A stretch of DNA of 64,000 nucleotides from Demequina salsinemoris (GTDB lineage Bacteria > Actinomycetota > Actinomycetes > Actinomycetales > Demequinaceae): contig NZ_BBQZ01000002.1 in NCBI RefSeq assembly GCF_000974805.1, forward strand, positions 248,001 to 312,000, given 5' to 3'. The notes beneath the pieces were generated by a model. It did not search any database. It saw nothing but the letters and a program-made list of their open reading frames with translations, and was not told where the DNA came from. Position 1 is the stretch's first letter, and each line of letters starts with the position of its first letter. Of the stretch, positions 15,303-23,676 are shown piece after piece. The translations under genes were made by a program, and so were the position numbers.

Positions 15303-16618
15303 GCGGTGGCACCACCTCGACTCCCACGGAGTCGAGCGTCCTCGAGTCGCTGAAGCGCAGCGTCGTCTGGAACTACGGCGGCACGTTCTTCTTCTACTTC
15401 GTCGTCTGGCAGTTCGTCTTCACCTTCATGGGCCTGTGGCTCGAGAACGAGGGGATGAGCTCCACCAACATCGGCCTTGTGAGCACCGTCATGGCGCTCG
15501 TGGCCATGGGGCTCCAGCCGATCTACGGCTACACGCAGGACCGGCTCGGCTTCCGCAAGCCGCTGTACGCGTTCGTCGTCGTGTGCGCCGCCCTCATGGG
15601 GCCGTTCTTCCAGTTCGTCTTCAAGCCGCTCATCGGCGTCAACGAGACCCTCGCGGCCGTCGTCGGCGGTGTGTTCCTCAGCCTCGTCCTCATGTCGGGC
15701 GTCTCCGTGGTCGAGGCGTTCAACGAGCGCGCGAGTCGCGCCAACGGCTTCGAGTACGGGCACGCACGACTGTTCGGCTCGCTCGGCGGCTCGTTCGCGT
15801 CCGCGATCGGCGGCGTCATCTGGGCCTCCAACCCGGACAACATCTGGTGGGCCGCCTCGGTGTCCGCCCTGGTCCTCGGCACGCTGGTGTTCGTCGCGAA
15901 GGTGCCGCACCAGGCGCCGGAGAAGCACCACGAGGAGGGCGAGGCCCACGCGCACAAGATCGGCAAGGAGACCATCCTCAAGCTGCTGAGCGACCGCAGC
16001 TTCCAGGGCTTCGTGGTGCTCATGTTCGGCACCGCCGCGCTCTACGACGTCTTCGACCAGCAGTACTCGATCTACTTCGCGGACCACGTCCTGCACGGCG
16101 ACCCCGAGGGCCTGTTCGGCACCGTCGTGTCGGTCCAGATCCTGTGCGAGGCCGTGGTGATGGTCTTCACCCCGTGGATCGTGAACAAGATCGGCGCGAA
16201 GCGCGGCCTTCAGATCTTCGCGGGCATCCTCGTGCTGCGTGTCCTGGGATCCGCCATGGTGACGACGACCGAGGCCCTGATCGCCTGGCGCCTGCTCGCC
16301 GCGATCGAGATGCCGTTCATGCTGGTCTCCGTCATGAAGTACATCACCAGGATGTTCGACGTGAAGATCTCGGCGACGGCGTACACGCTCGGCTTCGGCT
16401 TCGCGAAGGCGCTCGGCGTCGCGATCTTCTCCCTGACGTTCGGCTACGCGTACGACACGATCGGCTTCTCGAGCGCTTACATCATCATGGCGGTGGCGAT
16501 CGGTGTCATCACCGTGATCGCGAGCTTCCTCATGGCGGACGACAAGGGACGCGAAGCGCCCACCGGCGAACTCGCGGACGGCGTCGACGACGACGACGAG
16601 GCGATCGCCAAGGCGTAG
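15299..16618 (+). CDS. Oligosaccharide:H+ symporter (LacY/RafB family MFS)
   Basis: Twelve-helix proton-coupled disaccharide importer of the OHS family, 439 residues. The diagnostic YDVFDQQ motif lies at 249-255. The sugar-binding Glu126/Arg144 pair of LacY is matched by E139 in VVEAF and R157 in YGHARLFG, with His155 at the LacY Arg142 position. The charged His/Glu-rich central loop (about 203-222) and an acidic tail are cytoplasmic. Co-translated with the GH43 enzyme through a four-base overlap, so its cargo is presumably the GH43 substrate. A strong terminator follows 18 bases after the stop. Confidence 0.92.
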   Translation: MSGGTTSTPTESSVLESLKRSVVWNYGGTFFFYFVVWQFVFTFMGLWLENEGMSSTNIGLVSTVMALVAMGLQPIYGYTQDRLGFRKPLYAFVVVCAALMGPFFQFVFKPLIGVNETLAAVVGGVFLSLVLMSGVSVVEAFNERASRANGFEYGHARLFGSLGGSFASAIGGVIWASNPDNIWWAASVSALVLGTLVFVAKVPHQAPEKHHEEGEAHAHKIGKETILKLLSDRSFQGFVVLMFGTAALYDVFDQQYSIYFADHVLHGDPEGLFGTVVSVQILCEAVVMVFTPWIVNKIGAKRGLQIFAGILVLRVLGSAMVTTTEALIAWRLLAAIEMPFMLVSVMKYITRMFDVKISATAYTLGFGFAKALGVAIFSLTFGYAYDTIGFSSAYIIMAVAIGVITVIASFLMADDKGREAPTGELADGVDDDDEAIAKA

Positions 16619-16636
16619 CGTCGCCCTCCGTATCGC

Positions 16637-16672
16637 ACGAGGCCCGACCGGCAGCAGCCGGTCGGGCCTCGT
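16637..16672 (+). terminator. Strong intrinsic terminator of the GH43-symporter operon
   Basis: Perfect 15-base-pair stem, ACGAGGCCCGACCGG (16637-16651) with CCGGTCGGGCCTCGT (16658-16672), and a six-base loop CAGCAG. Located 18 bases after the symporter stop codon. Confidence 0.9.
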
Positions 16673-16681
16673 CGTGCGAAC

Positions 16682-16960
16682 GTGGCGCTCAGGAGGAGCG
16701 GAAGCTGGCTCGCGATCGTGCAGGGCTTCGGTGGCATGCGGGCGACCGAGGACGGGCTGCGGTTCGCGCCCTTCTGCCCCGCTCCGTGGACGAGGTTCCG
16801 GTTCTCGATCCGATACCGCGGACGTCTGCTGCGGGTGACGGTCGGCACCGACGCCACCGAGTACCTCGTGGTCACGGGCCACGACCTCGAGGTCATGGTC
16901 AACGGGGATCGCGTCATGCTCAAAAGCGGAGAGGCGAGGGTCGTCCCCAACGTCGCGTAG
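16682..16960 (+). pseudogene. C-terminal stump of a GH65 glycoside phosphorylase
   Basis: An open frame of 92 codons matching only the extreme C-terminus of GH65 enzymes (maltose, kojibiose or trehalose phosphorylase/hydrolase). It keeps the end of the alpha/alpha barrel (WLAIVQGFGGMR) and the C-terminal beta-sheet domain (RYRGRLLRVTV, then LEVMVNGD). Full-length GH65 proteins have about 750-800 residues, so roughly the first 690 are absent. A GTG exists at 16682 with no ribosome site, nine bases after the upstream terminator. I read it as debris of a deletion that joined the symporter end to this stump. It is unlikely to be translated. Confidence 0.75.
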
Positions 16961-17094
16961 GCGTCCAGGGGACGCCGCCCCCGCTGGGGTGGCCCTCGCA
17001 TCGTCCCCGCGACGGACGGTGTCACGTCACCTACAGTGGGAAGGATGAGGCTCGGTCGTGCGACCGAGAGGTCGTGGGGTTCGAGGGGGACCGC

Positions 17095-18330
17095 ATGGAC
17101 GACGCTGCAGTCACCTCGGCGCGGATCCAGCAGGCCCGCGTCGGTGTCACGGTCTTCTTCGGCGGGGTCGGGGTGCTCGCCGCCACGTTCGTGTCCCGGG
17201 TGGCGAGCGTGCGTGCCGACCTCGATGTCTCCTCCGCCGAGTTCGGCACGGTGCTGCTGATCGGTGCCTGCGGCGGTCTCATGGCGTTCTGGTTCACCGG
17301 CGGACTCGTCGCAAGGCTGGGATCGCTGGCAGTGGGCAGGGGCTGCGCAGCCGGCATCGTCGCCGGGATCCTCCTGATGGCGGCGGCGACGATCATCGGC
17401 GCGCCATTCCTGTACGGGCTCGGGTTGTTCCTCGCGCTCGGCAACACGGAGATCCTCATGGGGACGCTCGGCGCGCAGGCCGCCGCGATCGAGCGGCTGG
17501 TCGAACGCCCGATCATGTCTCAGTTCCACGCGACCTTCTCGCTCGCGATGCTCGCCGGCCTGGCGTGGGGAGCCGGCAACTCGGCCCTCGGGGTCTCGGC
17601 AGCGATGCACTTCGTCGTCAACGGCGCCGTCGTGGGCGCGCTGTGGCTGACCGTGTCCCGCTGGGCGTTCCTCGGCGGGCGCGGCGTGGCGAGCCGGGAG
17701 GGCGCGAGTCCGCGAGGCGGATTCTTCGACGGGATCATGGCAGCCGTGCGCGAGCCCCGCACGCTCGCGCTGGGCTTCATCCTGCTGTTCGCCTTCACGA
17801 CGGAGCTCGCGGCCGGCAACTGGATCCCGCTGGCCCTCGTGGACGACTTCGCCAGCACCGAGAGCGTCGCGACCGTGGCCTACGCCGGGGTGGTGCTCGC
17901 CCAGAGCCTCACCCGAGTGATCGGGGTGCCGACGTTGCAGCGCCTGGGGCGGGTGAGCACCCTGCGGGCATCAGCGGTACTCATCTGCGCGGGCGCGGCC
18001 GTATTCGCTCTGACGCCGGCGTTCTGGGCAGTCGTGCCGGCGCTGGTCGTCTGGGGCGTCGGGACGGCATTCGCCTTCCCCGTGGCCTTGTCTGCGGCGG
18101 CGGATGAGCCCACGGACGCGACGTCCCGGGTCGCGGCGGTGAACGTCTTCGGGACTGCGGGAGGGCTGGTCGCTCCGCTCCTCGTAGGCGTGATCGCAGA
18201 GTCCGTCGGCGTGCGTCAGGCGTTGCTGCTCGTGTGCGCGGCTGCCGCGGCGATCTTCATCCTGGCACCCGCGACGCGCGTGCCGGACTCGGTTCGCGAT
18301 CACGTTCGCGCGAGTGAGGAGCCTCACTGA
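17095..18330 (+). CDS. MFS transporter (FucP/YbjJ-like)
   Basis: Predicted twelve-helix major facilitator, 411 residues. The pattern of short loops and Gly-rich helices, with GTLGAQAAAIERLVERPIMSQ in the middle of the N-half and SLTRVIGVPTLQRLGR in the C-half, resembles the YbjJ/FucP-type set of small sugar or drug facilitators, but no substrate motif is decisive. ATG 17095 follows CGAGGGGGA; a TACAGT box at 17032-17037 may be its -10. The 3' end is overlapped by 74 bases by a possible minus-strand frame (18257-18604). It stands alone between the GH65 stump and glnA. Confidence 0.8.
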   Translation: MDDAAVTSARIQQARVGVTVFFGGVGVLAATFVSRVASVRADLDVSSAEFGTVLLIGACGGLMAFWFTGGLVARLGSLAVGRGCAAGIVAGILLMAAATIIGAPFLYGLGLFLALGNTEILMGTLGAQAAAIERLVERPIMSQFHATFSLAMLAGLAWGAGNSALGVSAAMHFVVNGAVVGALWLTVSRWAFLGGRGVASREGASPRGGFFDGIMAAVREPRTLALGFILLFAFTTELAAGNWIPLALVDDFASTESVATVAYAGVVLAQSLTRVIGVPTLQRLGRVSTLRASAVLICAGAAVFALTPAFWAVVPALVVWGVGTAFAFPVALSAAADEPTDATSRVAAVNVFGTAGGLVAPLLVGVIAESVGVRQALLLVCAAAAAIFILAPATRVPDSVRDHVRASEEPH

Positions 18331-18604
18331 CGTCGGGATCGGGCGCGTCCTCGTCGGCGAGGTGGACCACCGCATGCTCGTCCCAGGCGTCGACCTTCGC
18401 TGACTCGAGGGTGAGCTCGTACACGACCTCGCGCCACTGCGCGTCCTCGGTGATGCCGTCCGTGCAGCCGGGCACCTGCTCGTCGTACAGCCCCACGATC
18501 GAGGTGAATGGGACGTCGGCACCCACCTCGAGGTGGCTGTCGCGCGCCCGACGGGCGCGCGATCGGAGCGCTCGCAGATACATTCTTGAAGATGCGAATA
18601 ACAT
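18257..18604 (-). CDS. Uncharacterised frame, possibly a gene fragment
   Basis: A minus-strand frame of up to 115 residues that I cannot assign. The part at about 18340-18540 has the acidic, low-Arg composition and G/C-ending codons typical of real genes here (for example VPFTSIVGLYDEQ). The N-terminal 25 residues are Arg-rich and the last 25 overlap the MFS gene antisense, both suspicious. No ribosome site precedes either candidate ATG (18604 or 18583). It may be the remaining middle or 3' piece of a decayed gene. Confidence 0.3.
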   Translation of the reverse strand: MLFASSRMYLRALRSRARRARDSHLEVGADVPFTSIVGLYDEQVPGCTDGITEDAQWREVVYELTLESAKVDAWDEHAVVHLADEDAPDPDVSEAPHSRERDREPSPARASRVPG

Positions 18605-18658
18605 GTGATGTGACACCCAGCGACCGCGGTGCGGAGTGAACCCGCGCGGAACACAAGA

Positions 18659-18692
18659 AGAGCCCCCGGCACCTTGGGGTGCCGGGGGCTCT
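18659..18692 (-). terminator. Terminator of glnA
   Basis: Perfect 15-base-pair stem AGAGCCCCCGGCACC (18659-18673) / GGTGCCGGGGGCTCT (18678-18692) with a TTGG loop, starting 16 bases beyond the glnA stop codon. Confidence 0.9.
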
Positions 18693-18708
18693 CGCGAGCT
18701 TCTAGGAC

Positions 18709-20142
18709 TTAGCAGTCGTAGTAGAGCTCGAACTCGTGCGGGTGCGGACGGAAGCGCAGCTGGTCGATCTCGGCCGAGCGCTTGTAGTCGATCCACTCCT
18801 CGATGAGGTCCTCGGTGAACACGCCGCCCTCAGTGAGGTAGGCGTGGTCGGCCTCAAGGGTGTCGAGCACCGCGGGAAGCGAGTCCGGAACCTGCGGGAT
18901 GAGAGCGTGCTCCTCGGGGGGCAGCTCGTACAGGTCCTTGTCGACCGGGGCCGGCGGCTCGATCTTGTTCTTGATGCCGTCGATGCCCGCCATGAGCAGC
19001 GCCGCGAACGCGAGGTACGGGTTGCCGGACGAGTCGGGGGCGCGGAACTCGATGCGCTTGGCCTTCGGGTTCGAACCGGTGATCGGGATGCGGACGGCAG
19101 CCGAGCGGTTACGAGCCGAGTACACCAGGTTGACCGGAGCCTCGTAGCCCGGCACGAGGCGGTGGTACGAGTTGACGGTCGGGTTGGTGAAGGCGAGCAG
19201 CGACGAGGCGTGCTTCAGGATGCCGCCGATGTACCAGCGGGCCATGTCGGACAGGCCGCCGTAGCCGTTCTCGTCGTAGAACAGCGGCTCGCCGTCCTTC
19301 CAGATCGACTGGTGCACGTGCATGCCCGAGCCGTTGTCGCCGAAGAGCGGCTTCGGCATGAAGGTGACGGTCTTGCCGTTCTGCCATGCGACGTTCTTGA
19401 TGACGTACTTGAACTTCATCAGGTCGTCACCGGCGTGCAGCATGGTGTTGAAGCGGTAGTTGATCTCCTGCTGGCCGGCGGTGCCCACCTCGTGGTGCGC
19501 GCGCTCGACGGACAGGCCGACCTGCTCGAGGACCTGGACCATCTCGTCGCGGAGGTCGGCCATCTGGTCGCCGGGGGAGACCGGGAAGTAGCCGCCCTTG
19601 ATGCGGGTCTTGTAGCCGAGGTTCGGGCCACCGTCCTGCTCGGTCTCGACGCCGGTGTTCCACCAGGCCTCGGACGAGTCGATGTGGTAGTAGCCCTCGT
19701 GCTGGTTCGTGTCGAAGCGAACCGAGTCGAAGATGAAGAACTCGGCCTCGGGCGCGAAGTACGCGGTGTCGCCGATGCCGGTGGACTTCAGGTACTCGAT
19801 GGCCTTGGTCGCGACGTTGCGCGGGTCACGGGAGTACGGCTCGTTCGTGAACGGGTCCACGATCGAGAAGTTGATCACCAGGGTCTTGGCGATGCGGAAC
19901 GGGTCGATGAACGCGGTCGCGACATCCGGCAGCAGCTTCATGTCGGACTCGTTGATGGCCTGGAAGCCACGGATCGACGAGCCGTCGAACATGGCGCCAT
20001 CGGTGAAGACGTCCTCGGTGAACTGCGATGCAGGAATGTTGAAGTGCTGCATCTGGCCGGGCAGGTCGCAGAAGCGGATGTCGACGAACTCGACGCCCTC
20101 CTCCTTGACGTACGCAATCGCCTCTTCGGCGGTCTTGAACAT
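18709..20142 (-). CDS. glnA: Glutamine synthetase type I
   Basis: Condenses glutamate and ammonia to glutamine with ATP; cytosolic dodecamer and the main ammonium-assimilating enzyme. The 477-residue length is typical of the GSI-beta form. Visible: the latch loop region FDGSSIRGF, metal and glutamate ligands in APEAEFF and [14 protein letters not shown], the ATP-binding [10 protein letters not shown] block, and the adenylylation loop with a Tyr in [10 protein letters not shown], so GlnE-type control is expected. ATG 20142 is set by AAGGAG seven bases upstream. Transcribed divergently from the RDD gene, as in many actinobacteria. Confidence 0.98.
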   Translation of the reverse strand: MFKTAEEAIAYVKEEGVEFVDIRFCDLPGQMQHFNIPASQFTEDVFTDGAMFDGSSIRGFQAINESDMKLLPDVATAFIDPFRIAKTLVINFSIVDPFTNEPYSRDPRNVATKAIEYLKSTGIGDTAYFAPEAEFFIFDSVRFDTNQHEGYYHIDSSEAWWNTGVETEQDGGPNLGYKTRIKGGYFPVSPGDQMADLRDEMVQVLEQVGLSVERAHHEVGTAGQQEINYRFNTMLHAGDDLMKFKYVIKNVAWQNGKTVTFMPKPLFGDNGSGMHVHQSIWKDGEPLFYDENGYGGLSDMARWYIGGILKHASSLLAFTNPTVNSYHRLVPGYEAPVNLVYSARNRSAAVRIPITGSNPKAKRIEFRAPDSSGNPYLAFAALLMAGIDGIKNKIEPPAPVDKDLYELPPEEHALIPQVPDSLPAVLDTLEADHAYLTEGGVFTEDLIEEWIDYKRSAEIDQLRFRPHPHEFELYYDC

Positions 20143-20308
20143 CCGATTGCTCCTTAGGAGAGACAGGTTGCTAGGACTAGCAACTCACACCCTAGGGCCA
20201 CGCTGTTGCCCCCGCATTCACCTGTTGTTTCCGGCGTGTTACATCCGTGTGAAAGGTGATGGCGAACCAGGGAATTCTGTCTCCTGAGAATCGCATAATC
20301 TTGTCTTC

Positions 20309-20734
20309 ATGCCCCAGGACGACACCGCAGCTGCCGATGCTCCGCGCGCTCCCCTGGGGCGCAGGGTCCTCGGCCTCGCCATCGACTGGTCACTGTCGCT
20401 CCTGGTCACGTCGGCATTCCTGCGCGCGCCGGGCATCGATGTCGCCGACCTGACGATGCTCGAGAGGGTGTTCTTCGCCGGCAACCAGTGGGCGACTGTC
20501 GCGGTGTGGGCGGTCCAGCATCTGGTGCTCGTCGCGACACTGGGCACCACGATCGGACACAGGGCCGCCGGCCTGCGCGTGGTGCGCGAGGACGGGGCCC
20601 CCATCGTGGGGCTGCGCGCCGCCGCGATCCGCACCGTGCTGACGGTGCTCGTGCTGCCCGCGCTCTTCACGGACGCGACCGGGCGGGGATATCACGACTC
20701 GATCGCGGGTACCCGGCTCGTCCCGACGCGCTGA
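20309..20734 (+). CDS. RDD-family membrane protein
   Basis: Small integral membrane protein of 141 residues with about three hydrophobic segments and the RDD signature: Arg near the first helix (GRRVLGLAIDW), Asp in that helix, and the C-terminal TGRGYHDSIAGTRLV block. Function unknown for the family; ion or solute exchange has been proposed for some members. It lies divergent to glnA, a conserved actinobacterial arrangement. A TAATCT box (20296-20301) seven bases ahead of ATG 20309 and the absence of a ribosome site suggest a leaderless transcript. Confidence 0.88.
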   Translation: MPQDDTAAADAPRAPLGRRVLGLAIDWSLSLLVTSAFLRAPGIDVADLTMLERVFFAGNQWATVAVWAVQHLVLVATLGTTIGHRAAGLRVVREDGAPIVGLRAAAIRTVLTVLVLPALFTDATGRGYHDSIAGTRLVPTR

Positions 20735-21020
20735 GCCGCCCGCTCAAGGCGGCCACCGCATCGTCCAAGTGCGGTCCGAAACCGTCCACTGGGTGACGAA
20801 CCGGCCCTCGAGGCGACCACCAGTGTCCACTGGGGCGCTCGACGCCAGTGCCGCGTCCCATCGGACGCTCAGCGTCGTTTCTGCGCCCGTGCCGCGTCCC
20901 AGTGGACGATTCAGTACCGCAGGCGCGCGGCGACGACGTCAGGGGAGAGCACGACGCCGGGGCCGCCAGGACGATGCGGTGGTCGCGCAGACGGGACTTC
21001 GCCAGCATCGTCCAGGAACG
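20735..21020. repeat. Intergenic region with short repeats and inverted repeats
   Basis: No gene is seen here. The word GTCCACTGGG occurs at 20784-20793 and 20825-20834 and inverted at 20898-20907. GTGCCGCGTCCCA occurs at 20848-20860 and 20889-20901. In both cases the direct copies are exactly 41 bases apart. Three copies of the word GGACGATGC or its complement (20758, 20969, 21005) are also here. This looks like an old 41-base tandem duplication or an interspersed intergenic element. Confidence 0.6.
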
Positions 21021-21058
21021 ACGAAGCCGACGTCCCCCGGAGGGGACGTCGGCTTCGT
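21021..21058 (-). terminator. Terminator of the lipB-lipA-DUF4191 unit
   Basis: Perfect 17-base-pair stem ACGAAGCCGACGTCCCC (21021-21037) / GGGGACGTCGGCTTCGT (21042-21058) with loop CGGA, 15 bases beyond the DUF4191 stop on the minus strand. Confidence 0.9.
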
Positions 21059-21072
21059 GACAGCAGAACGGC

Positions 21073-21798
21073 TCAGCGGCCGCGCATGCCCTTGCGGTCG
21101 GCACGTGCGCGCATCGGGTCGACGCCCTTCGGCATCGGCAGCTGAGCGCCGCCCATGGCCTTGAGACGCGCGTGCACGGCGGCCTGCTCGTCCTTGTTGA
21201 GCCCCTTGGTGAGACCACGGCCGTAGGTCTGCTTCTTGACGCCGCGGATCGCCTTGGAGATGTCCTTGATCGCGACCTGGCCCTCGCCATCGCCCGCGTA
21301 GATCGGCGTGACCTTGACGCCAGAGGCCACCTTGGCCGGGCGCGCCTTGACCTTGTCGACCTGCTTGCGGGCCGCGGGGCCCTCGGCGAGCAGCACGATG
21401 CCGCCGACGCCGACGCCGTAGAACACGATGCCCTGGCCGCGCTGATCCACGGCGATCGGGTTCTCCTCGAACTGCCATCCGCGGCGGATCGACTGGGCGA
21501 CGTACAGGGACCCGCCCATCTGACCCTCCATGCGGGCGAAGGCGGCCTTCTCGAAGCGGCGCGTGAGGAAGAAGAGGTCCGCGAGCACCGCGAGCAGCAC
21601 GCCGAGGATGATCGCGTAGACCATCACGATGGTGCTGTCCACGACCAGCCCGGTCACGACGGCGGCACCGATGATCACCACCGGGATGAGGATCAGCGCG
21701 GGCAGCAGCATGCTGTCCTGCGGCTTGGTGAACTTGTACGCCTGCGCGATCAGGTGATACCAGCGCTGCTTCTTCTCGGGCTGCTCGTTCTTCGCCAT
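21073..21798 (-). CDS. DUF4191 integral membrane protein
   Basis: Actinobacteria-specific membrane protein of unknown function, 241 residues. A short Lys/Glu-rich N-terminus is followed by two adjacent transmembrane helices (about 30-48 and 53-76) and a cytoplasmic domain of about 165 residues ending in a basic Arg-rich tail. It is regularly found next to lipA/lipB, glnA and an RDD gene, as here, hinting at a role linked to lipoylation or the membrane state of 2-oxoacid dehydrogenases, but nothing is proven. ATG 21798; a TAGACT box about ten bases upstream suggests its own very short-leader promoter in addition to read-through from lipA. Confidence 0.88.
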   Translation of the reverse strand: MAKNEQPEKKQRWYHLIAQAYKFTKPQDSMLLPALILIPVVIIGAAVVTGLVVDSTIVMVYAIILGVLLAVLADLFFLTRRFEKAAFARMEGQMGGSLYVAQSIRRGWQFEENPIAVDQRGQGIVFYGVGVGGIVLLAEGPAARKQVDKVKARPAKVASGVKVTPIYAGDGEGQVAIKDISKAIRGVKKQTYGRGLTKGLNKDEQAAVHARLKAMGGAQLPMPKGVDPMRARADRKGMRGR

Positions 21799-21849
21799 AA
21801 TGCGGCCAAGTCTAGTGGGTGCGTCAGGCGCGTCGGGCCCGCCGAGCCG

Positions 21850-22854
21850 TCAGCTCCTGGCGAGCAGGGACGACGCCTCCTGGCGGGCCTCGACGGGCTC
21901 GCCCAGATGCTTGAGCGCCTCGGGGATCGGGCGTCCCTTGCTGGTCATCGCCTGGCCCCACAGCCGGCCGGCGCGGTACGACGAGCGAACGAGCGGTCCG
22001 GACATGACGCCGAGGAATCCGATCTCCTCGGCGGCCTCGGACAGGTCGACGAACTCCTCGGGGCGCACCCACCGGTCGACCGGGTGGTGGCGCGGGCTCG
22101 GACGCAGGTACTGCGTGATGGTGAGCAGATCGCAGCCCGCGTCATGGAGGTCCTGGAGCGCCTGGAGGACCTCGTCCATCGTCTCGCCCATGCCGAGGAT
22201 GAGGTTCGACTTCGTGACGAAGCCGTCGGCCTGCGCGCGCGTGATCACCTCGAGCGACCGCTCGTAGCGGAACGCGGGGCGGATGCGCTTGAAGATCCGG
22301 GGCACGGTCTCGACGTTGTGCGCGAGCACCTCGGGGCGGGAGGAGAAGACCTCGGCGAGCTGGTCGGGATCGGCGTTGAAGTCGGGGATCAGCAGCTCGA
22401 CGCCGGTGCCGGGGTTGAGCGCGTGAATCTGCCGTACGGTCTCGGCGTACAGCCAGGCGCCGCCGTCCTCGAGGTCGTCGCGCGCGACGCCGGTGACGGT
22501 CGAGTACTTGAGGCCCATCTCCTTGACCGACTGCGCGACCTTGAGCGGCTCGGCGCGGTCCAGGGGAGAGGGCTTGCCCGTGTCGATCTGGCAGAAGTCG
22601 CACCGGCGCGTGCACTGGGCGCCGCCGATGAGGAACGTCGCCTCGCGGTCCTCCCAGCATTCGAAGATGTTCGGGCAGCCCGCCTCCTCGCACACCGTGT
22701 GCAGGCCGCCGCCCTTCACGAGCGACTTGAGCTCGTTGTACTTGGGGCCCATGGTCGCCTTGGTGCGGATCCACTCGGGCTTGCGCTCGATGGGGGTCTC
22801 GGCGTTGCGGGCCTCGATGCGCAGCATCTTGCGGCCCTCGGGTGCGGGGGTCAC
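21850..22854 (-). CDS. lipA: Lipoyl synthase
   Basis: Radical-SAM enzyme that inserts two sulfur atoms into protein-bound octanoyl groups to make lipoyl cofactors; cytosolic. 334 residues. Cysteines of the auxiliary [4Fe-4S] cluster are in [14 protein letters not shown], the radical-SAM cluster is CTRRCDFC, and the cluster-ligand Ser is in the late VRSSY motif. GTG 22854 is the start because it overlaps the lipB stop by four bases (GTGA) and the following residues match the family N-terminus. The frame continues open upstream through lipB, but only as antiphase reading. Serves SucB, encoded 5.4 kb away. Confidence 0.97.
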   Translation of the reverse strand: MTPAPEGRKMLRIEARNAETPIERKPEWIRTKATMGPKYNELKSLVKGGGLHTVCEEAGCPNIFECWEDREATFLIGGAQCTRRCDFCQIDTGKPSPLDRAEPLKVAQSVKEMGLKYSTVTGVARDDLEDGGAWLYAETVRQIHALNPGTGVELLIPDFNADPDQLAEVFSSRPEVLAHNVETVPRIFKRIRPAFRYERSLEVITRAQADGFVTKSNLILGMGETMDEVLQALQDLHDAGCDLLTITQYLRPSPRHHPVDRWVRPEEFVDLSEAAEEIGFLGVMSGPLVRSSYRAGRLWGQAMTSKGRPIPEALKHLGEPVEARQEASSLLARS

Positions 22855-23546
22855 ACGGTCTCCTTGAGGGGGGCGGTCGCGGCGGGAGCGCCTGCGGCAG
22901 GGGTCGGGTGGAATCGTACGTCGGCCAGCGCCCGCTCGAGCGCGGGCAGGACGTGGGGGACGGCCTCCTGGATGGTGACCTCGCGCCCGAGCTCGGCGCT
23001 CAGGGACGTCACGTCGGCATCCGAGATGCCGCACGGGACGATGCGGTCGAACTCGGTCAGGTCGGGCGAGCAGTTCAGGGCGAAGCCATGCATCGTCACG
23101 TCCTTCGCGACGCGCACGCCGATCGCGCAGATCTTGCGCTCCCTGCGGCCGTCCGAGGCGGGCAGCCAGACGCCTGAGCGCCCCTCCACCCGCATCGTCT
23201 CGAGGCCGAAGGCCGCGCAGGCGTCGATGATCGCCTGCTCGAGCGCGCGCACGTACCGGACCACGTCGACAGGCTCGGCGAGGCGCACGATCGGGTAGCC
23301 GACCAGCTGGCCGGGGCCGTGCCACGTGATCTTGCCGCCGCGGTCCACCTCGACCACGGGCGTGCCGTCGAGGGGGCGGTCCCACGACGCGGTGCGTCGG
23401 CCCGCGGTGTAGACGCTATCGTGCTCCACGAGGACGATGCTGTCCGGGCTGGTGCCGGCGACGACGCCGTCGTGCAGGGCACGTTGGCGGGCCCAGACGT
23501 CCGTGTAGTCGAGCGGCCCGTCGGGGAGCAGGTTCAGGATCTCCAC
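22851..23546 (-). CDS. lipB: Octanoyl-[acyl carrier protein]:protein N-octanoyltransferase
   Basis: Transfers octanoate from ACP to the lipoyl domains of 2-oxoacid dehydrogenase E2 subunits, upstream of LipA. 231 residues. The substrate motif [11 protein letters not shown], the catalytic Lys in RKICAIGV and the catalytic Cys in VPCGI are intact. GTG 23546 is supported by a -10-like TAGCCT (23558-23553 on the minus strand) exactly six bases upstream, which implies a leaderless mRNA. First gene of the lipB-lipA unit; the Ala/Pro-rich C-terminal tail of about 20 residues is probably disordered. Confidence 0.96.
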   Translation of the reverse strand: MEILNLLPDGPLDYTDVWARQRALHDGVVAGTSPDSIVLVEHDSVYTAGRRTASWDRPLDGTPVVEVDRGGKITWHGPGQLVGYPIVRLAEPVDVVRYVRALEQAIIDACAAFGLETMRVEGRSGVWLPASDGRRERKICAIGVRVAKDVTMHGFALNCSPDLTEFDRIVPCGISDADVTSLSAELGREVTIQEAVPHVLPALERALADVRFHPTPAAGAPAATAPLKETV

Positions 23547-23676
23547 CGCACAAGGCTAACCCGGTTTCCTGAACACCAAGGCGACGTGTCAAATACCGGG
23601 AATGGGGCCGCATCGCAGTGCGTTGCCTGGGTCATCGACGCTGTGCCACGTACGAGCCTTGAAGGAGAGACCCGCT

